Made by a program: the position numbers and the translations under genes
Notes under the pieces: model-generated
What the model saw: the letters and a program-made list of their open reading frames with translations, nothing else
Databases searched by the model: none
Told to the model about the DNA's origin: nothing
Assembly (NCBI RefSeq): GCF_003718735.1
Contig: NZ_CP033460.1
Coordinates: forward strand, 2,480,001 to 2,544,000
Origin: Staphylococcus debuckii
GTDB lineage: Bacteria; Bacillota; Bacilli; Staphylococcales; Staphylococcaceae
Direction: 5' to 3'
Length of the DNA stretch: 64,000 nucleotides
Shown: piece after piece, positions 9,372 through 18,417 of the stretch
Layout: every line of letters starts with the position of its first letter
Position numbering within the stretch: position 1 is the stretch's first letter

Positions 9372-10161
9372 GGTTCTGTTGCAAAGTTGAATTTATAGTA
9401 TAATTTTAACAAAAAGGAGTCTTCTGTATGAACTATTTCAGATATAAACAATTTAACAAGGATGTTATCACTGTAGCCGTTGGCTACTATCTAAGATATG
9501 CATTGAGTTATCGTGATATATCTGAAATATTAAGGGAACGTGGTGTAAACGTTCATCATTCAACGGTCTACCGTTGGGTTCAAGAATATGCCCCAATTTT
9601 ATATCAAATTTGGAAGAAAAAGCATAAAAAAGCTTATTACAAATGGCGTATTGATGAGACGTACATCAAAATAAAAGGAAAATGGAGTTATTTATATCGT
9701 GCCATTGATGCAGAGGGACATACATTAGATATTTGGTTGCGTAAGCAACGAGATAATCATTCAGCATATGCGTTTATCAAACGTCTCATTAAACAATTTG
9801 GTAAACCTCAAAAGGTAATTACAGATCAGGCACCTTCAACGAAGGTCGCAATGGCTAAAGTCATTAAAGCTTTTAAACTTAAACCTGACTGTCATTGTAC
9901 ATCGAAATATCTGAATAATCTCATTGAGCAAGATCACCGTCATATTAAAGTAAGAAAGACAAGATATCAAAGTATCAATACGGCAAAGAATACTTTAAAA
10001 GGTATTGAATGTATTTACGCTCTATATAAAAAGAACCGCAGGTCTCTTCAGATCTACGGATTTTCGCCATGCCACGAAATTAGCATCATGCTAGCAAGTT
10101 AAGCGAACACTGACATGATAAATTAGTGGTTAGCTATATTTTTTTACTTTGCAACAGAACC
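9372..10161 (+). mobile_element. IS431: IS431/IS257 (IS6 family), intact copy
   Basis: A 790 bp element bounded by the inverted repeat GGTTCTGTTGCAAAGTT and its complement, the canonical IS431 ends and length. The 8 bases outside (catttgca at the left, ttataggg at the right) do not match, so there is no target duplication around this single copy, as expected after recombination or cointegrate formation. It is directly oriented with the copy at 12374. Confidence 0.97.
9428..10102 (+). CDS. tnp: IS431 transposase
   Basis: A 224-aa DDE transposase of the IS6 family. An N-terminal helix-turn-helix (DISEILRERGVNVHHSTVYRWVQ) is followed by the catalytic domain with D in WRIDETYIKIKG, D in VITDQAP and E in NLIEQDH. 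Full length with its own AAGGAG site. It drives replicative transposition and cointegrate formation and is probably the source of the rearrangements around 9.4-13.2 kb. Confidence 0.97.
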   Translation: MNYFRYKQFNKDVITVAVGYYLRYALSYRDISEILRERGVNVHHSTVYRWVQEYAPILYQIWKKKHKKAYYKWRIDETYIKIKGKWSYLYRAIDAEGHTLDIWLRKQRDNHSAYAFIKRLIKQFGKPQKVITDQAPSTKVAMAKVIKAFKLKPDCHCTSKYLNNLIEQDHRHIKVRKTRYQSINTAKNTLKGIECIYALYKKNRRSLQIYGFSPCHEISIMLAS

Positions 10162-10560
10162 TTATAGGGGATAAAAAACAAAGACACAACTTATAAGTTG
10201 TGACCTGATTTGCTCTGTTAATTATGGTTCTATGATATTTGGTGTTTAAGTATAAGAATAGTGTTGATGAATTTTATCTATCAACACCAAATATCATAGG
10301 CCCCAAAATTGTCTGACCAGTGTTCGGATTAATTTTACAATCTACCTTTCATGATGAAGTGTTTCGATGACAACGCGGTCTTCAAATGATAAAATAGTGG
10401 TGCCCATAAAGGTCCTTCTTTCTAGTGGAATGTTGTGATGACACCATTAAAGACCTTTATGGGTTTTTCTGTCCACTAAAATGTTCAACTTAAATTTTAC
10501 AATCTATCAATTTTACAATCTACCTAAAAATAAAACATTCACATTACATAGTCCCTAATA
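10162..10560. other. remnants of other insertion sequences
   Basis: This 400 bp stretch has no gene. It contains a perfect 17 bp inverted repeat (10230-10246 with 10283-10299, ctatgatatttggtgtt), another stem at 10403-10414 / 10452-10463 (cccataaaggtc / gacctttatggg), and three copies of attttacaatctacc-like sequence. These resemble end fragments of ISL3- and IS30-type elements of lactic acid bacteria; the family assignment is from memory. Confidence 0.5.
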
Positions 10561-10605
10561 AAAAAATAACCGATGAATCGACAAATGACGATAACGGTTA
10601 TTTTT
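10561..10605 (-). terminator. terminator of dld
   Basis: The stem aaaaaataaccg / cggttattttt lies just past the dld stop codon on the minus strand. Confidence 0.75.
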
Positions 10606-10621
10606 TAACAAACTTTTTATT

Positions 10622-12301
10622 TTAGTATTCGCCCCAATATTTAGACATTGTTTGTTTACCAACGCCAGGGTTGAAACTATTAGTTGGATCATTTTTCTTA
10701 TAGTGCTTGATTAAGGCCGGTGCTGCCAAATATAGATGCCCAACATTGTGTTCGGCTGGATAAACAGCGTGACGCTCATCCAAAATTTTAAGCATTTCTT
10801 TTTTAAGTTCATGCGCATCGATGCCAGGTTTTAGAATATAATCCTGGTGCATAACGTGATCAAGTAAGTGACCATAATAAATTTTGTGTTCTATTTTGTC
10901 TTCAATCTCTTTAGGCAAATGCTCGAACCACTTATAATCATTACTTGCCAACGCGATATCTAGTGGCAAAATGTCAATACTATCCTGTTTTAATTCTTGA
11001 TATCGAATCGCAACCCCAGCTGTTACATAGCGGTGAGTTTCCGCTTTACTGGTCTCATTGGCATCGGCTTCAAAGTAGTCGCCACTGGCTTTGTCAAAAT
11101 AAGATTTGAGATACTCTCGCGCTTCTTCAATACCATTATCAGCCATTTTCAATTGTAGGTAATGGTCGTACTTTTCGTAATAATCATCTAACCGCTTTGG
11201 CATTTGATTAGGAAATAAATTACTTAATGTTTGAAGCAAACGATCTGGGAAATAAGGTTTGAAAAACGGAATGTGCTTCAAAAAGCGTTCGCCCCATGCT
11301 TTTAGCTTAAACATTTGGGGCAAATGACCCGTACCAATTTTTTCAATCACAATTAGTGAGTCTTTACCATATTTCTTGGCCAATTTATAAGCATTTTTAT
11401 GCATATATTCACCAGAAACAGGCAATTCTTTGAATGTCGTCATAATATGGCGACGAATATCTTCCAACTCATCGGGATTATTCGTTCCAATGTAAAACAT
11501 TTGTGTTTTTTTATCCATTGGGAATGTATCTAAGCGGACAGCCAATGCCGCAACGTGACCGGACGATCCAGATACTTCATACAATTGTTTAGGATTTGCA
11601 TTGTATCGAATAGGCTTATCAGATTCAACGTCACGCACAACCTGTTCATGATGGAACATTGAACCATGATGTTCAGTAGCTGGTACTTGATTCAAATCAA
11701 AATTGCGGTTCTGCAAATTAGTAATAATCTCTTCGGGCGTTTTGCCCAAATCAATGCCTAAATGGTTAACTAAGTGCATTTCGTCATGTTCATCAATCCA
11801 AACATACAATGATAGCTCTGTATAAGCTGGACCTCTTCTGATCAAAGCACCACCAGAATTGTTGTTAATACCACCAATGACCGATGCACCCAAATTAGAT
11901 GAGCCAATGACTGAATGTGGTTCACGTTTAAGTGGTCGCAATTCATTTTCTAAGTGAAACAGTGTCGTACCGGGGAATGCTAGTACTTGTTCCCCATTAT
12001 TGATTAACTGTAAATCTTTAATTTTCATGCCGTTCACAACAACTGCAGAACGGTCATAACCTGGGGCTGGTACGGATCCCTCAGTCAAACTAGTGTTGGC
12101 TGCTTGCATAATAATGATAATATTGTTATCATGCAAAACATTAAGCACACGCCACATTGCCATTAAAGTGGTTGGAAATACGACTGCAACTGCATCGCCC
12201 TTACCTGAGCGGTACCCTTTCCTAAAACGTAAAGATTTTGCCTTGTCAGTAATAACATTTTTTTTACCAACAACATTGACTAGTTCTTCGACTAAGTCCA
12301 T
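10622..12301 (-). CDS. dld: quinone-dependent D-lactate dehydrogenase (Dld)
   Basis: Membrane-associated FAD enzyme that oxidises D-lactate to pyruvate and passes electrons to quinone. The FAD-binding PP loop is seen at IIIIMQAANTSLTEGSVP (residues about 56-73) and the later VIGSSNLGASVIGGINNNSGGALI; the C-terminal half is the Dld membrane-binding and cap region. At 559 aa it is the size of E. coli-type Dld. The start follows GGGGAGAAG. It lies alone between two IS431 copies and next to IS scraps, so it is cargo. I infer a lactic-acid-bacterium origin from the company it keeps. Confidence 0.9.
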   Translation of the reverse strand: MDLVEELVNVVGKKNVITDKAKSLRFRKGYRSGKGDAVAVVFPTTLMAMWRVLNVLHDNNIIIIMQAANTSLTEGSVPAPGYDRSAVVVNGMKIKDLQLINNGEQVLAFPGTTLFHLENELRPLKREPHSVIGSSNLGASVIGGINNNSGGALIRRGPAYTELSLYVWIDEHDEMHLVNHLGIDLGKTPEEIITNLQNRNFDLNQVPATEHHGSMFHHEQVVRDVESDKPIRYNANPKQLYEVSGSSGHVAALAVRLDTFPMDKKTQMFYIGTNNPDELEDIRRHIMTTFKELPVSGEYMHKNAYKLAKKYGKDSLIVIEKIGTGHLPQMFKLKAWGERFLKHIPFFKPYFPDRLLQTLSNLFPNQMPKRLDDYYEKYDHYLQLKMADNGIEEAREYLKSYFDKASGDYFEADANETSKAETHRYVTAGVAIRYQELKQDSIDILPLDIALASNDYKWFEHLPKEIEDKIEHKIYYGHLLDHVMHQDYILKPGIDAHELKKEMLKILDERHAVYPAEHNVGHLYLAAPALIKHYKKNDPTNSFNPGVGKQTMSKYWGEY

Positions 12302-12373
12302 ATTAACTTCTCCCCTCTATAACGTTTGTAAAAAACGTTTTAATCATTACGCTTTCAATGATACGCTTTTTTT

Positions 12374-13169
12374 GGTTCTGTTGCAAAGTTGAATTTATAG
12401 TATAATTTTAATAAAAAGGAGTCTTTTGTATGAACTATTTCAGATATAAACAATTTAACAAGGATGTTATCACTGTAGCCGTTGCGTTGGCTACTATCTA
12501 AGATATGCATTGAGTTGTCGTGATATATCTGAAATATTAAGGGAACGTGGTGTAAACGTTCATCATTCAACGGTCTACCGTTGGGTTCAAGAATATGCCC
12601 CAATTTTATATCAAATTTGGAAGAAAAAGCATAAAAAAGCTTATTACAAATGGCGTATTGATGAGACGTACATCAAAATAAAAGGAAAATGGAGTTATTT
12701 ATATCGTGCCATTGATGCAGAGGGACATACATTAGATATTTGGTTGCGTAAGCAACGAGATAATCATTCAGCATATGCGTTTATCAAACGTCTCATTAAA
12801 CAATTTGGTAAACCTCAAAAGGTAATTACAGATCAGGCACCTTCAACGAAGGTCGCAATGGCTAAAGTCATTAAAGCTTTTAAACTTAAACCTGACTGTC
12901 ATTGTACATCGAAATATCTGAATAATCTCATTGAGCAAGATCACCGTCATATTAAAGTAAGAAAGACAAGATATCAAAGTATCAATACAGCAAAGAATAC
13001 TTTAAAAGGTATTGAATGTATTTACGCTCTATATAAAAAGAACCGCAGGTCTCTTCAGATCTACGGATTTTCGCCATGCCACGAAATTAGGCATATGTTA
13101 GCCAGTTAAGCGAACACTGACATGATAAATTAGTAGTTAGCTATATTTTTTTTACTTTGCAACAGAACC
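12374..13169 (+). mobile_element. IS431: IS431/IS257, second copy (defective)
   Basis: A 796 bp element with the same 17 bp ends as the copy at 9372, in direct orientation. It differs mainly by a 5-base insertion near 12485 and one extra T near the right end, which together account for the 6 bp size difference. No matching 8 bp duplications flank it. Its right end cuts the sulfide:quinone reductase gene. Confidence 0.97.
12430..13109 (+). pseudogene. tnp: IS431 transposase, frameshifted
   Basis: The frame starts at ATG 12430 as in the intact copy but meets a 5-base insertion (gtagccgttgcgttggct against gtagccgttggct) and a stop soon after. Downstream of that the protein is intact for about 199 aa (from 12510) but lacks the N-terminal residues, so it is probably inactive, although its ends can still be used by the first copy's transposase. 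Confidence 0.9.
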
Positions 13170-14314
13170 TTACCGTGGCATCAAGACTATTAAGAAAAAA
13201 TCAAAGCTTAAAAGGAAAAATAGCAATTATAGACCCAGCTGAATATCATTATTATCAACCTTTATGGACTTTGGTTGGTGCTGGGGCATCGAGTTTAAAA
13301 AGTTCTCGTAAAGATATGAAAAGTGTTATACCTGAAGGTGTTCAATGGATAAAAAATGCTGTTTCAAGCTTTCAACCTGAAAACAATAGCATTATTTTAG
13401 GAGATAATTCAGTCGTTAGTTACGAATTTTTAGTGGTAGCCCCTGGATTACAGATTAATTGGTCTTCTATTAAAGGATTAAAAGAGAATATAGGTAAAAA
13501 TGGTGTTTGTTCTAACTATTCACCTGACTATGTTCGCGAAACTTGGAGACAAATTTCTAAATTTAAACAAGGGAACGCGATTTTCACGCATCCTAATACG
13601 CCTATCAAATGCGGAGGCGCACCTATGAAAATTATGTATTTAGCTGAAGATTATTTTAGAAAACATAATATCCGTTCTAATGCTAATGTGATATACAAAA
13701 CACCAAAAGATGCTTTATTTGACGTAGGCAAATATAATAAAGAATTAGAGAAAATTGTTGAAGAAAGGGATATAATTGTCGATTACAATTATAATCTTGT
13801 TGAAATTGACGGAGACAAAAAAGAGGCTACATTTGAACACATTAAAACAAACGATAGAAAGACAATAGATTATGAAATGTTACATGTAACACCACCTATG
13901 GGTCCCTTACGTGTACTTAAAGAAAGTACACTTTCAGATAGTGATGGTTGGGTAGATGTTAACCCAACCACATTACAGCATAAAAGCTACTCTAATATAT
14001 TTGCGCTTGGTGATGCTTCAAATGTACCTACTTCCAAAACAGGAGCAGCAATTCGTAAACAGGCGCCTATAGTTGTTAATAATCTATTGCAAGTAATGGA
14101 TAATGAAATGTTGACGCATCATTATGATGGTTATACTTCGTGCCCTATCGTTACTGGTTATAATAAATTAATACTTGCCGAGTTTGATTATAATAAAAAA
14201 CCAAAAGAAACATTTCCTTTTAACCAGGCTAAAGAACGAAGAAGTATGTATATTTTCAAAAAAGATTTGTTACCTAAAATGTATTGGTACGGTATGTTAA
14301 AAGGTCTCATTTAA
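13170..14314 (+). pseudogene. sqr: sulfide:quinone reductase, 5'-truncated by IS431
   Basis: FAD/NAD-linked sulfide:quinone oxidoreductase family, which oxidises sulfide at the membrane. The frame is joined to the IS431 end; the first 15-20 residues with the N-terminal GxGxxG FAD motif are missing, while the rest is intact (EYHYYQPLWTLVGAGAS, TPIKCGGAPMKIMY with the active Cys, GDASNVPTSKTGAAIRKQAP). A fortuitous TTG at 13157 would allow a hybrid start, but without the dinucleotide-binding loop activity is unlikely. In staphylococci sqr belongs to the CstR-controlled sulfide operon, of which nothing else remains here. Confidence 0.88.
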
Positions 14315-14322
14315 ATAACAAG

Positions 14323-14438
14323 AGTGTGCAGAAAATAACCATTTTCTGTACACTCTCTTTTTATAGCTGAATAAGTAAGTATTTCATATATTTGAGTGTT
14401 CAAAAACTCAACAAAAAATCTATGTTCATAAAAGACTT
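14323..14438. repeat. left 116 bp inverted repeat of the Tn552-like element
   Basis: Aligned by eye with the reverse complement of 18153-18268. Its first 35 bases are themselves palindromic (gagtgtgcagaaaa ... ttttctgtacactc), so they also act as a hairpin after the sqr stop at 14314. Confidence 0.8.
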
Positions 14439-14486
14439 CGTAATTAAGTTATGGTACACTTAAGGTGTATATAGGAGGTTTGCATT

Positions 14487-15080
14487 TTGAAAATAGGTTA
14501 TGCAAGAGTTTCAACTGGGTTACAAAATTTGAATTTACAGGAGGATCAATTAAATACATATGGTTGTGAAAAGATATTTAACGACCATATGAGTGGTTCA
14601 AAAAGTAAAAGACCTGGTTTAGACAAAGCAATTGAATTTGCGAGGTCAGGAGATACGATTGTTGTTTGGAGACTAGATAGACTAGGACGTAACATGGAAG
14701 ATCTAATCACATTAGTTAATGAGCTTAACGAACGAGGCGTGAGTTTTCATAGCTTAGAAGAAAACATAACAATGGATAAATCAAGTTCCACAGGACAATT
14801 GTTATTTCATTTATTCGCAGCGTTTGCAGAATTTGAACGTAATTTGATTTTAGAACGTTCTTCAGCTGGACGAATTGCAGCACGTGCTAGAGGACGCTAT
14901 GGAGGTAGACCAGAAAAGTTAAACCAAAAAGATTTAAAATTACTTAAAACACTTTATGATAATGGTACACCAATCAAAACAATTGCGGAGCAGTGGCAAG
15001 TTTCACGTACAACAATTTATCGTTACCTCAATAAATTGGAGGACAAGGAAGATGAAAAACAAGGAGAAGTATCTAACTAA
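14487..15080 (+). CDS. binL: Tn552-type resolvase (serine recombinase)
   Basis: A 197-aa small serine recombinase that resolves transposon cointegrates at an adjacent res site. The catalytic serine lies in YARVSTGLQ (Ser9-Ser10 region), the Arg cluster in VWRLDRLGRN near residue 70, and the C-terminal helix-turn-helix in IKTIAEQWQVSRTTIYRYL. It is close in sequence, as far as I recall, to the Tn552 resolvase. The start follows AGGAGG. Its end overlaps the start of the p480 gene, forming one resolvase-transposase operon. The res site should lie in 14400-14480. Confidence 0.92.
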   Translation: MKIGYARVSTGLQNLNLQEDQLNTYGCEKIFNDHMSGSKSKRPGLDKAIEFARSGDTIVVWRLDRLGRNMEDLITLVNELNERGVSFHSLEENITMDKSSSTGQLLFHLFAAFAEFERNLILERSSAGRIAARARGRYGGRPEKLNQKDLKLLKTLYDNGTPIKTIAEQWQVSRTTIYRYLNKLEDKEDEKQGEVSN

Positions 15081-16494
15081 TTTTTCTGAAGCCAAGCGTA
15101 AAGAAGCTACTCAAAAGTACAATATTATAAAACCTTTTATCCTAGGCGAACAATCTTTATCAACCATTTCAAAAAGTAAAGGTATTGCATTAAGCACCCT
15201 TTATAGGTGGAATAAGTTATATAAAGAACATGGGCTTAAAGGGTTAATTTATACGACAAGAGCCGATAAAGGAACACGTAAAATAGAGCCAAATATAATT
15301 GACAAAATTGAACGTCTTACACTTAAGAATAAAAGAAATAGTATTGCTACAGTTCATAGGAAAATCGCTAATTATTGTATAGAGAATAATTTTGATAAAC
15401 CCAGCTATAAACAAGTTTATAGTGTTATTAAAGCAATGCCTAAGTCTGTTATTGATTTCTCTCACAAAGGTGAAAAATATTATCAAAATAAGTACGATTT
15501 AATACAAATAAGAGAATCCTCAAGACCCAATGAAATATGGCAAGCCGACCATACTTTGCTAGATATTTATATATTAGATCAAAAAGGTAATATCAATAGA
15601 CCATGGCTAACCATTATTATGGATGACTATAGTCGTGCAATTGCAGGCTACTTTATAAGTTTTGATGCTCCTAATGCTCAAAATACAGCATTAACACTAC
15701 ACCAAGCAATATGGAATAAGAATAATACCAATTGGCCAGTATGTGGTATACCCGAAAAATTCTACACAGATCATGGGAGTGACTTTACCTCGCATCACAT
15801 GGAACAAGTCGCTATTGATTTGAAAATTAACTTGATGTTTTCGAAAGTTGGTGTCCCTCGTGGTCGCGGGAAAATAGAACGTTTTTTTCAGACAGTTAAC
15901 CAAACTTTCTTAGAACAACTTCCTGGATATATAAACAATAATGATACTCCTAGCGATTTAATAGATTTTCAAAATTTCGAAGAAAAATTACGATACTTTT
16001 TAATTGAAGATTATAATCAAAAAGAGCACAGTGCTATCCAGAGCACTCCTATCAATCGGTGGAACAGTAATCATTTTTTCCCTAATATGCCAAGCAGTTT
16101 AGAACAACTTGATTTATTATTATTAGAAATACCTAAATCTAGAAAAATTCATTCAGATGGCATTCATTTTCAAGGCTTTAGATACAGTAATACAAACCTA
16201 GCTGCTTATGTAGGTGAGTATGTATTAATTCGTTATAATCCCAATGATATGGCTGAAATACGCGTTTTTTATAGAGATGAGTTTCTTTGTACAGCTATAT
16301 GTCCAGAAATAGCTAATTATTCAATTGATATAAAAGATATACAACACGCACGTAGTCAGAGAAGAAAACATTTAAAACAAAATATTGCTAGTCCAAGCAC
16401 CACTGATTTAATTAAGGAAGAAAAAGATTATGGTTATTCACCTCAAGAAACGACTAAAAACGTCAAAAAATTAAAGAGGTATCATAATGACTAA
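15052..16494 (+). CDS. Tn552 p480-type transposase (DDE/rve)
   Basis: Exactly 480 aa from ATG 15052, which follows GGAGGACAAGGAAG. It is a Mu/Tn7-TnsB-like integrase-fold transposase. An N-terminal helix-turn-helix (LSTISKSKGIALSTLYRWNK, about 40-60) is followed by the rve core with D in EIWQADHTLLD, D in FYTDHGSDF and E in GRGKIERFFQ, then a Mu-type C-terminal beta-barrel. It works with the p271 ATPase downstream. The gene overlaps the resolvase upstream by 29 bases and p271 by eight. The longer open frame upstream of 15052 overlaps the resolvase and is not used. Confidence 0.93.
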   Translation: MKNKEKYLTNFSEAKRKEATQKYNIIKPFILGEQSLSTISKSKGIALSTLYRWNKLYKEHGLKGLIYTTRADKGTRKIEPNIIDKIERLTLKNKRNSIATVHRKIANYCIENNFDKPSYKQVYSVIKAMPKSVIDFSHKGEKYYQNKYDLIQIRESSRPNEIWQADHTLLDIYILDQKGNINRPWLTIIMDDYSRAIAGYFISFDAPNAQNTALTLHQAIWNKNNTNWPVCGIPEKFYTDHGSDFTSHHMEQVAIDLKINLMFSKVGVPRGRGKIERFFQTVNQTFLEQLPGYINNNDTPSDLIDFQNFEEKLRYFLIEDYNQKEHSAIQSTPINRWNSNHFFPNMPSSLEQLDLLLLEIPKSRKIHSDGIHFQGFRYSNTNLAAYVGEYVLIRYNPNDMAEIRVFYRDEFLCTAICPEIANYSIDIKDIQHARSQRRKHLKQNIASPSTTDLIKEEKDYGYSPQETTKNVKKLKRYHND

Positions 16495-17302
16495 AAATCA
16501 GAATTTTATTGAAACGAAAGAGTATAAACGGTTTGCTGAATTTTGCGACGCTTGTATTAAATATCAATATATTGGTATCTGTTATGGTCAGCCTGGTGTC
16601 GGAAAAACTTTATCTTCAAGATATTATACAAATTGGGATACTATTGAAAAACAAGTTAATCATAGAGGTTGGGAAGATTTAGCTAGTAAAACGACAGATG
16701 ATATTTTATCAGTAGATAAGATATTCTATACTGCTCCTGCTGAAAAACAAACAAGATTAAGCAATGAACTATATAGCATTAGTGCAAGTATTGATTTAGG
16801 TCAAAAATTACATGTCGTAAATAAGTACGGCCACGATCATAGTAAACATTATAGTGAGACATTTAAATATATTAACCTAATCATAATAGATGAAATTGAT
16901 AGGCTTAAAGTACAACATTTAGAACAATTAAGAGCTATCTATGATGAACGTAATTTAGCGATGATATTTATTGGTATGCCGGGCATAGAGAAAAAACTAT
17001 CTCGTTATCCCCAACTATATTCGCGTATAGGTTTTGCACATGAATTTGATAATCTAAGTAAAGATGAGACACATCACATATTAGAATATAAATGGCAAGA
17101 TTTAGGATTTGATTTAAAACTGGAAGATTTTACAGATTATGAGGCAATAACAACGATTATTAAGATTACAAAAGGGAACTTTAGGCTGATTCATCGCTTA
17201 TTTGCGCAAATAGACAGAATTATGGATATAAATGGTTTAGATAAAATAAGTACAGAAGTCGTAGAAACAGCTAGAGATAGTTTAGTTATTGGTATTCGTT
17301 AG
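16487..17302 (+). CDS. Tn552 p271-type ATP-binding transposition protein
   Basis: Exactly 271 aa. An AAA+ ATPase of the TniB/TnsC/IstB-like group that selects target and activates the DDE transposase. Walker A is YGQPGVGKTLSS near residue 35; Walker B is INLIIIDEIDRL near residue 133. It overlaps the transposase by eight bases (translational coupling) and is followed by a strong terminator. Key motifs are intact, so with p480 this element could still be mobile. Confidence 0.92.
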   Translation: MTKNQNFIETKEYKRFAEFCDACIKYQYIGICYGQPGVGKTLSSRYYTNWDTIEKQVNHRGWEDLASKTTDDILSVDKIFYTAPAEKQTRLSNELYSISASIDLGQKLHVVNKYGHDHSKHYSETFKYINLIIIDEIDRLKVQHLEQLRAIYDERNLAMIFIGMPGIEKKLSRYPQLYSRIGFAHEFDNLSKDETHHILEYKWQDLGFDLKLEDFTDYEAITTIIKITKGNFRLIHRLFAQIDRIMDINGLDKISTEVVETARDSLVIGIR

Positions 17303-17305
17303 TAG

Positions 17306-17343
17306 AAAAGCACCGTACTCTATTAAAGTGTACGGTGCTTTTT
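17306..17343 (+). terminator. terminator after p271
   Basis: A 13 bp stem aaaagcaccgtac / gtacggtgctttt is followed by T residues. Confidence 0.85.
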
Positions 17344-17557
17344 CCCATTTATTAGATAAAACCATTCTCATATAGCAAGTAAAGTGACATAAGAGGTTTT
17401 TCTTGGATATCGAAGTCTAAAAACTTGTGTTATAATCAATGTATCATAAATACCAAAAAACATGAGTTTTCAGACGATGAGAGACGCGTTTATTTGCATC
17501 GAGAACTAGATTTCATTAATAAGTACCCATAAAACGATTAAAAGAGGTGGTATTCAA

Positions 17558-18106
17558 ATGGCTAAAATTGGTTATGCACGTGTATCAACACAAGATCAAA
17601 GTCTTGATGGACAGATTGATACACTTGAGGAATATGGTTGTGAACGTATCTTTAGCGAGAAAGCGAGTGGTCGTAAAACTAAAAGAACGGAACTTGATAA
17701 GTGTCTAGATTATTTACGTGAAGGAGATATCCTAGTTATCTATAAATTAGATCGTCTTGGACGTACAACGAAACAATTAATTGAGTTATCACAATGGTTA
17801 GATGAAAACAGCATTGATTTACATATTATAGATATGAACGTATCGACTAAAGATGCGATGGGCAAGATGTTCTTTACCATGATGAGTGCATTTGCGGAAC
17901 TTGAAGCTAACTTATTAAGTGAACGTACGAAGAAAGGATTAGAAGCAGCACGAGCAAGAGGGCGAAAAGGTGGAAGACCTTCATTACCTGACCACAAGAA
18001 AAGAGAGATTAAATTCTTATACGATGAACAAAAACTTACTGGTGAAGAAATTGCGAAACAAACAGGTGTAAGTCGATCGACAGTATATAGGATACTTAAG
18101 GATTAA
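17558..18106 (+). CDS. second serine resolvase/invertase (BinR-like)
   Basis: A 182-aa small serine recombinase. The catalytic Ser lies in YARVSTQDQS, the Arg motif in YKLDRLGRT, and the C-terminal helix-turn-helix in LTGEEIAKQTGVSRSTVYRIL. It differs clearly from the resolvase at 14487. Tn552 elements are known to insert into plasmid res sites beside a resident resolvase, but here the gene lies inside the right inverted repeat, so it moved in or was captured. The 200 bp upstream (17344-17557) are AT-rich with small inverted repeats and probably hold its res site. The start follows GAGGTGG. Confidence 0.9.
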   Translation: MAKIGYARVSTQDQSLDGQIDTLEEYGCERIFSEKASGRKTKRTELDKCLDYLREGDILVIYKLDRLGRTTKQLIELSQWLDENSIDLHIIDMNVSTKDAMGKMFFTMMSAFAELEANLLSERTKKGLEAARARGRKGGRPSLPDHKKREIKFLYDEQKLTGEEIAKQTGVSRSTVYRILKD

Positions 18107-18152
18107 ACTCGATGAAAAAACATATTACTTAAGGCTCTTATAGGTATATCTA

Positions 18153-18268
18153 AATCATTTTATGAACATTGATTTTATGTTGAGTTTTTAAACATATTAT
18201 ATAACGATATGCATAGATTTTGGATTATGAAGAAAGAGTGTGCAGAAAACAGTTATTTTCTGTACACT
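18153..18268. repeat. right 116 bp inverted repeat of the Tn552-like element
   Basis: Mirror of 14323-14438. It ends in the palindromic tract agagtgtgcagaaaacag ... ttttctgtacact. Confidence 0.8.
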
Positions 18269-18311
18269 ACAAAATAAAAAAGTCAAATGGTATATACCCC
18301 CACGCCGTATT

Positions 18312-18404
18312 AAATTATTCAAAAGAAATTTTGTATTATCATTCGTTATTGCAATTTTAGTTGTAGCTATCGTTACAGGTTTGATTGTAAACATCATTAT
18401 TTAA
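18312..18404 (+). pseudogene. 3' fragment of an ArsP-like permease
   Basis: The last 30 or so codons read KLFKRNFVLSFVIAILVVAI...VNIII and stop, nearly the same as the C-terminus of the full permease at 32862-33746. Everything upstream is missing; the Tn552-like end lies 43 bases before. It keeps its link to the micropeptide gene that follows. Confidence 0.85.
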
Positions 18405-18417
18405 AGGAGGTGAGCTA

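Larger units (their letters stand above)
14323..18268. mobile_element. Tn552-like transposon without the beta-lactamase genes
   Basis: A 3.9 kb unit framed by 116 bp imperfect inverted repeats (14323-14438 and 18153-18268). Each starts AGTGT(G/A)CAGAAAATAAC and contains the conserved inner tract tgttcataaaa near its inner end. Published Tn552 also has 116 bp ends. Inside are a resolvase, p480 transposase, p271 ATP-binding protein and a second resolvase; blaI-blaR1-blaZ are absent. Flanking bases acaag / acaaa are similar but not an exact target duplication. Confidence 0.85.

Noticed and set aside
9364..13177. Recent transposition of an IS431 composite unit as a whole
   Set aside because: Outer 8-base flanks (catttgca and ttaccgtg) do not match, so no target-site duplication supports a single transposition event.
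14956..15051. Longer p480 transposase frame
   Set aside because: It overlaps the resolvase coding region; ATG 15052 gives exactly the known 480 aa with a ribosome binding site.
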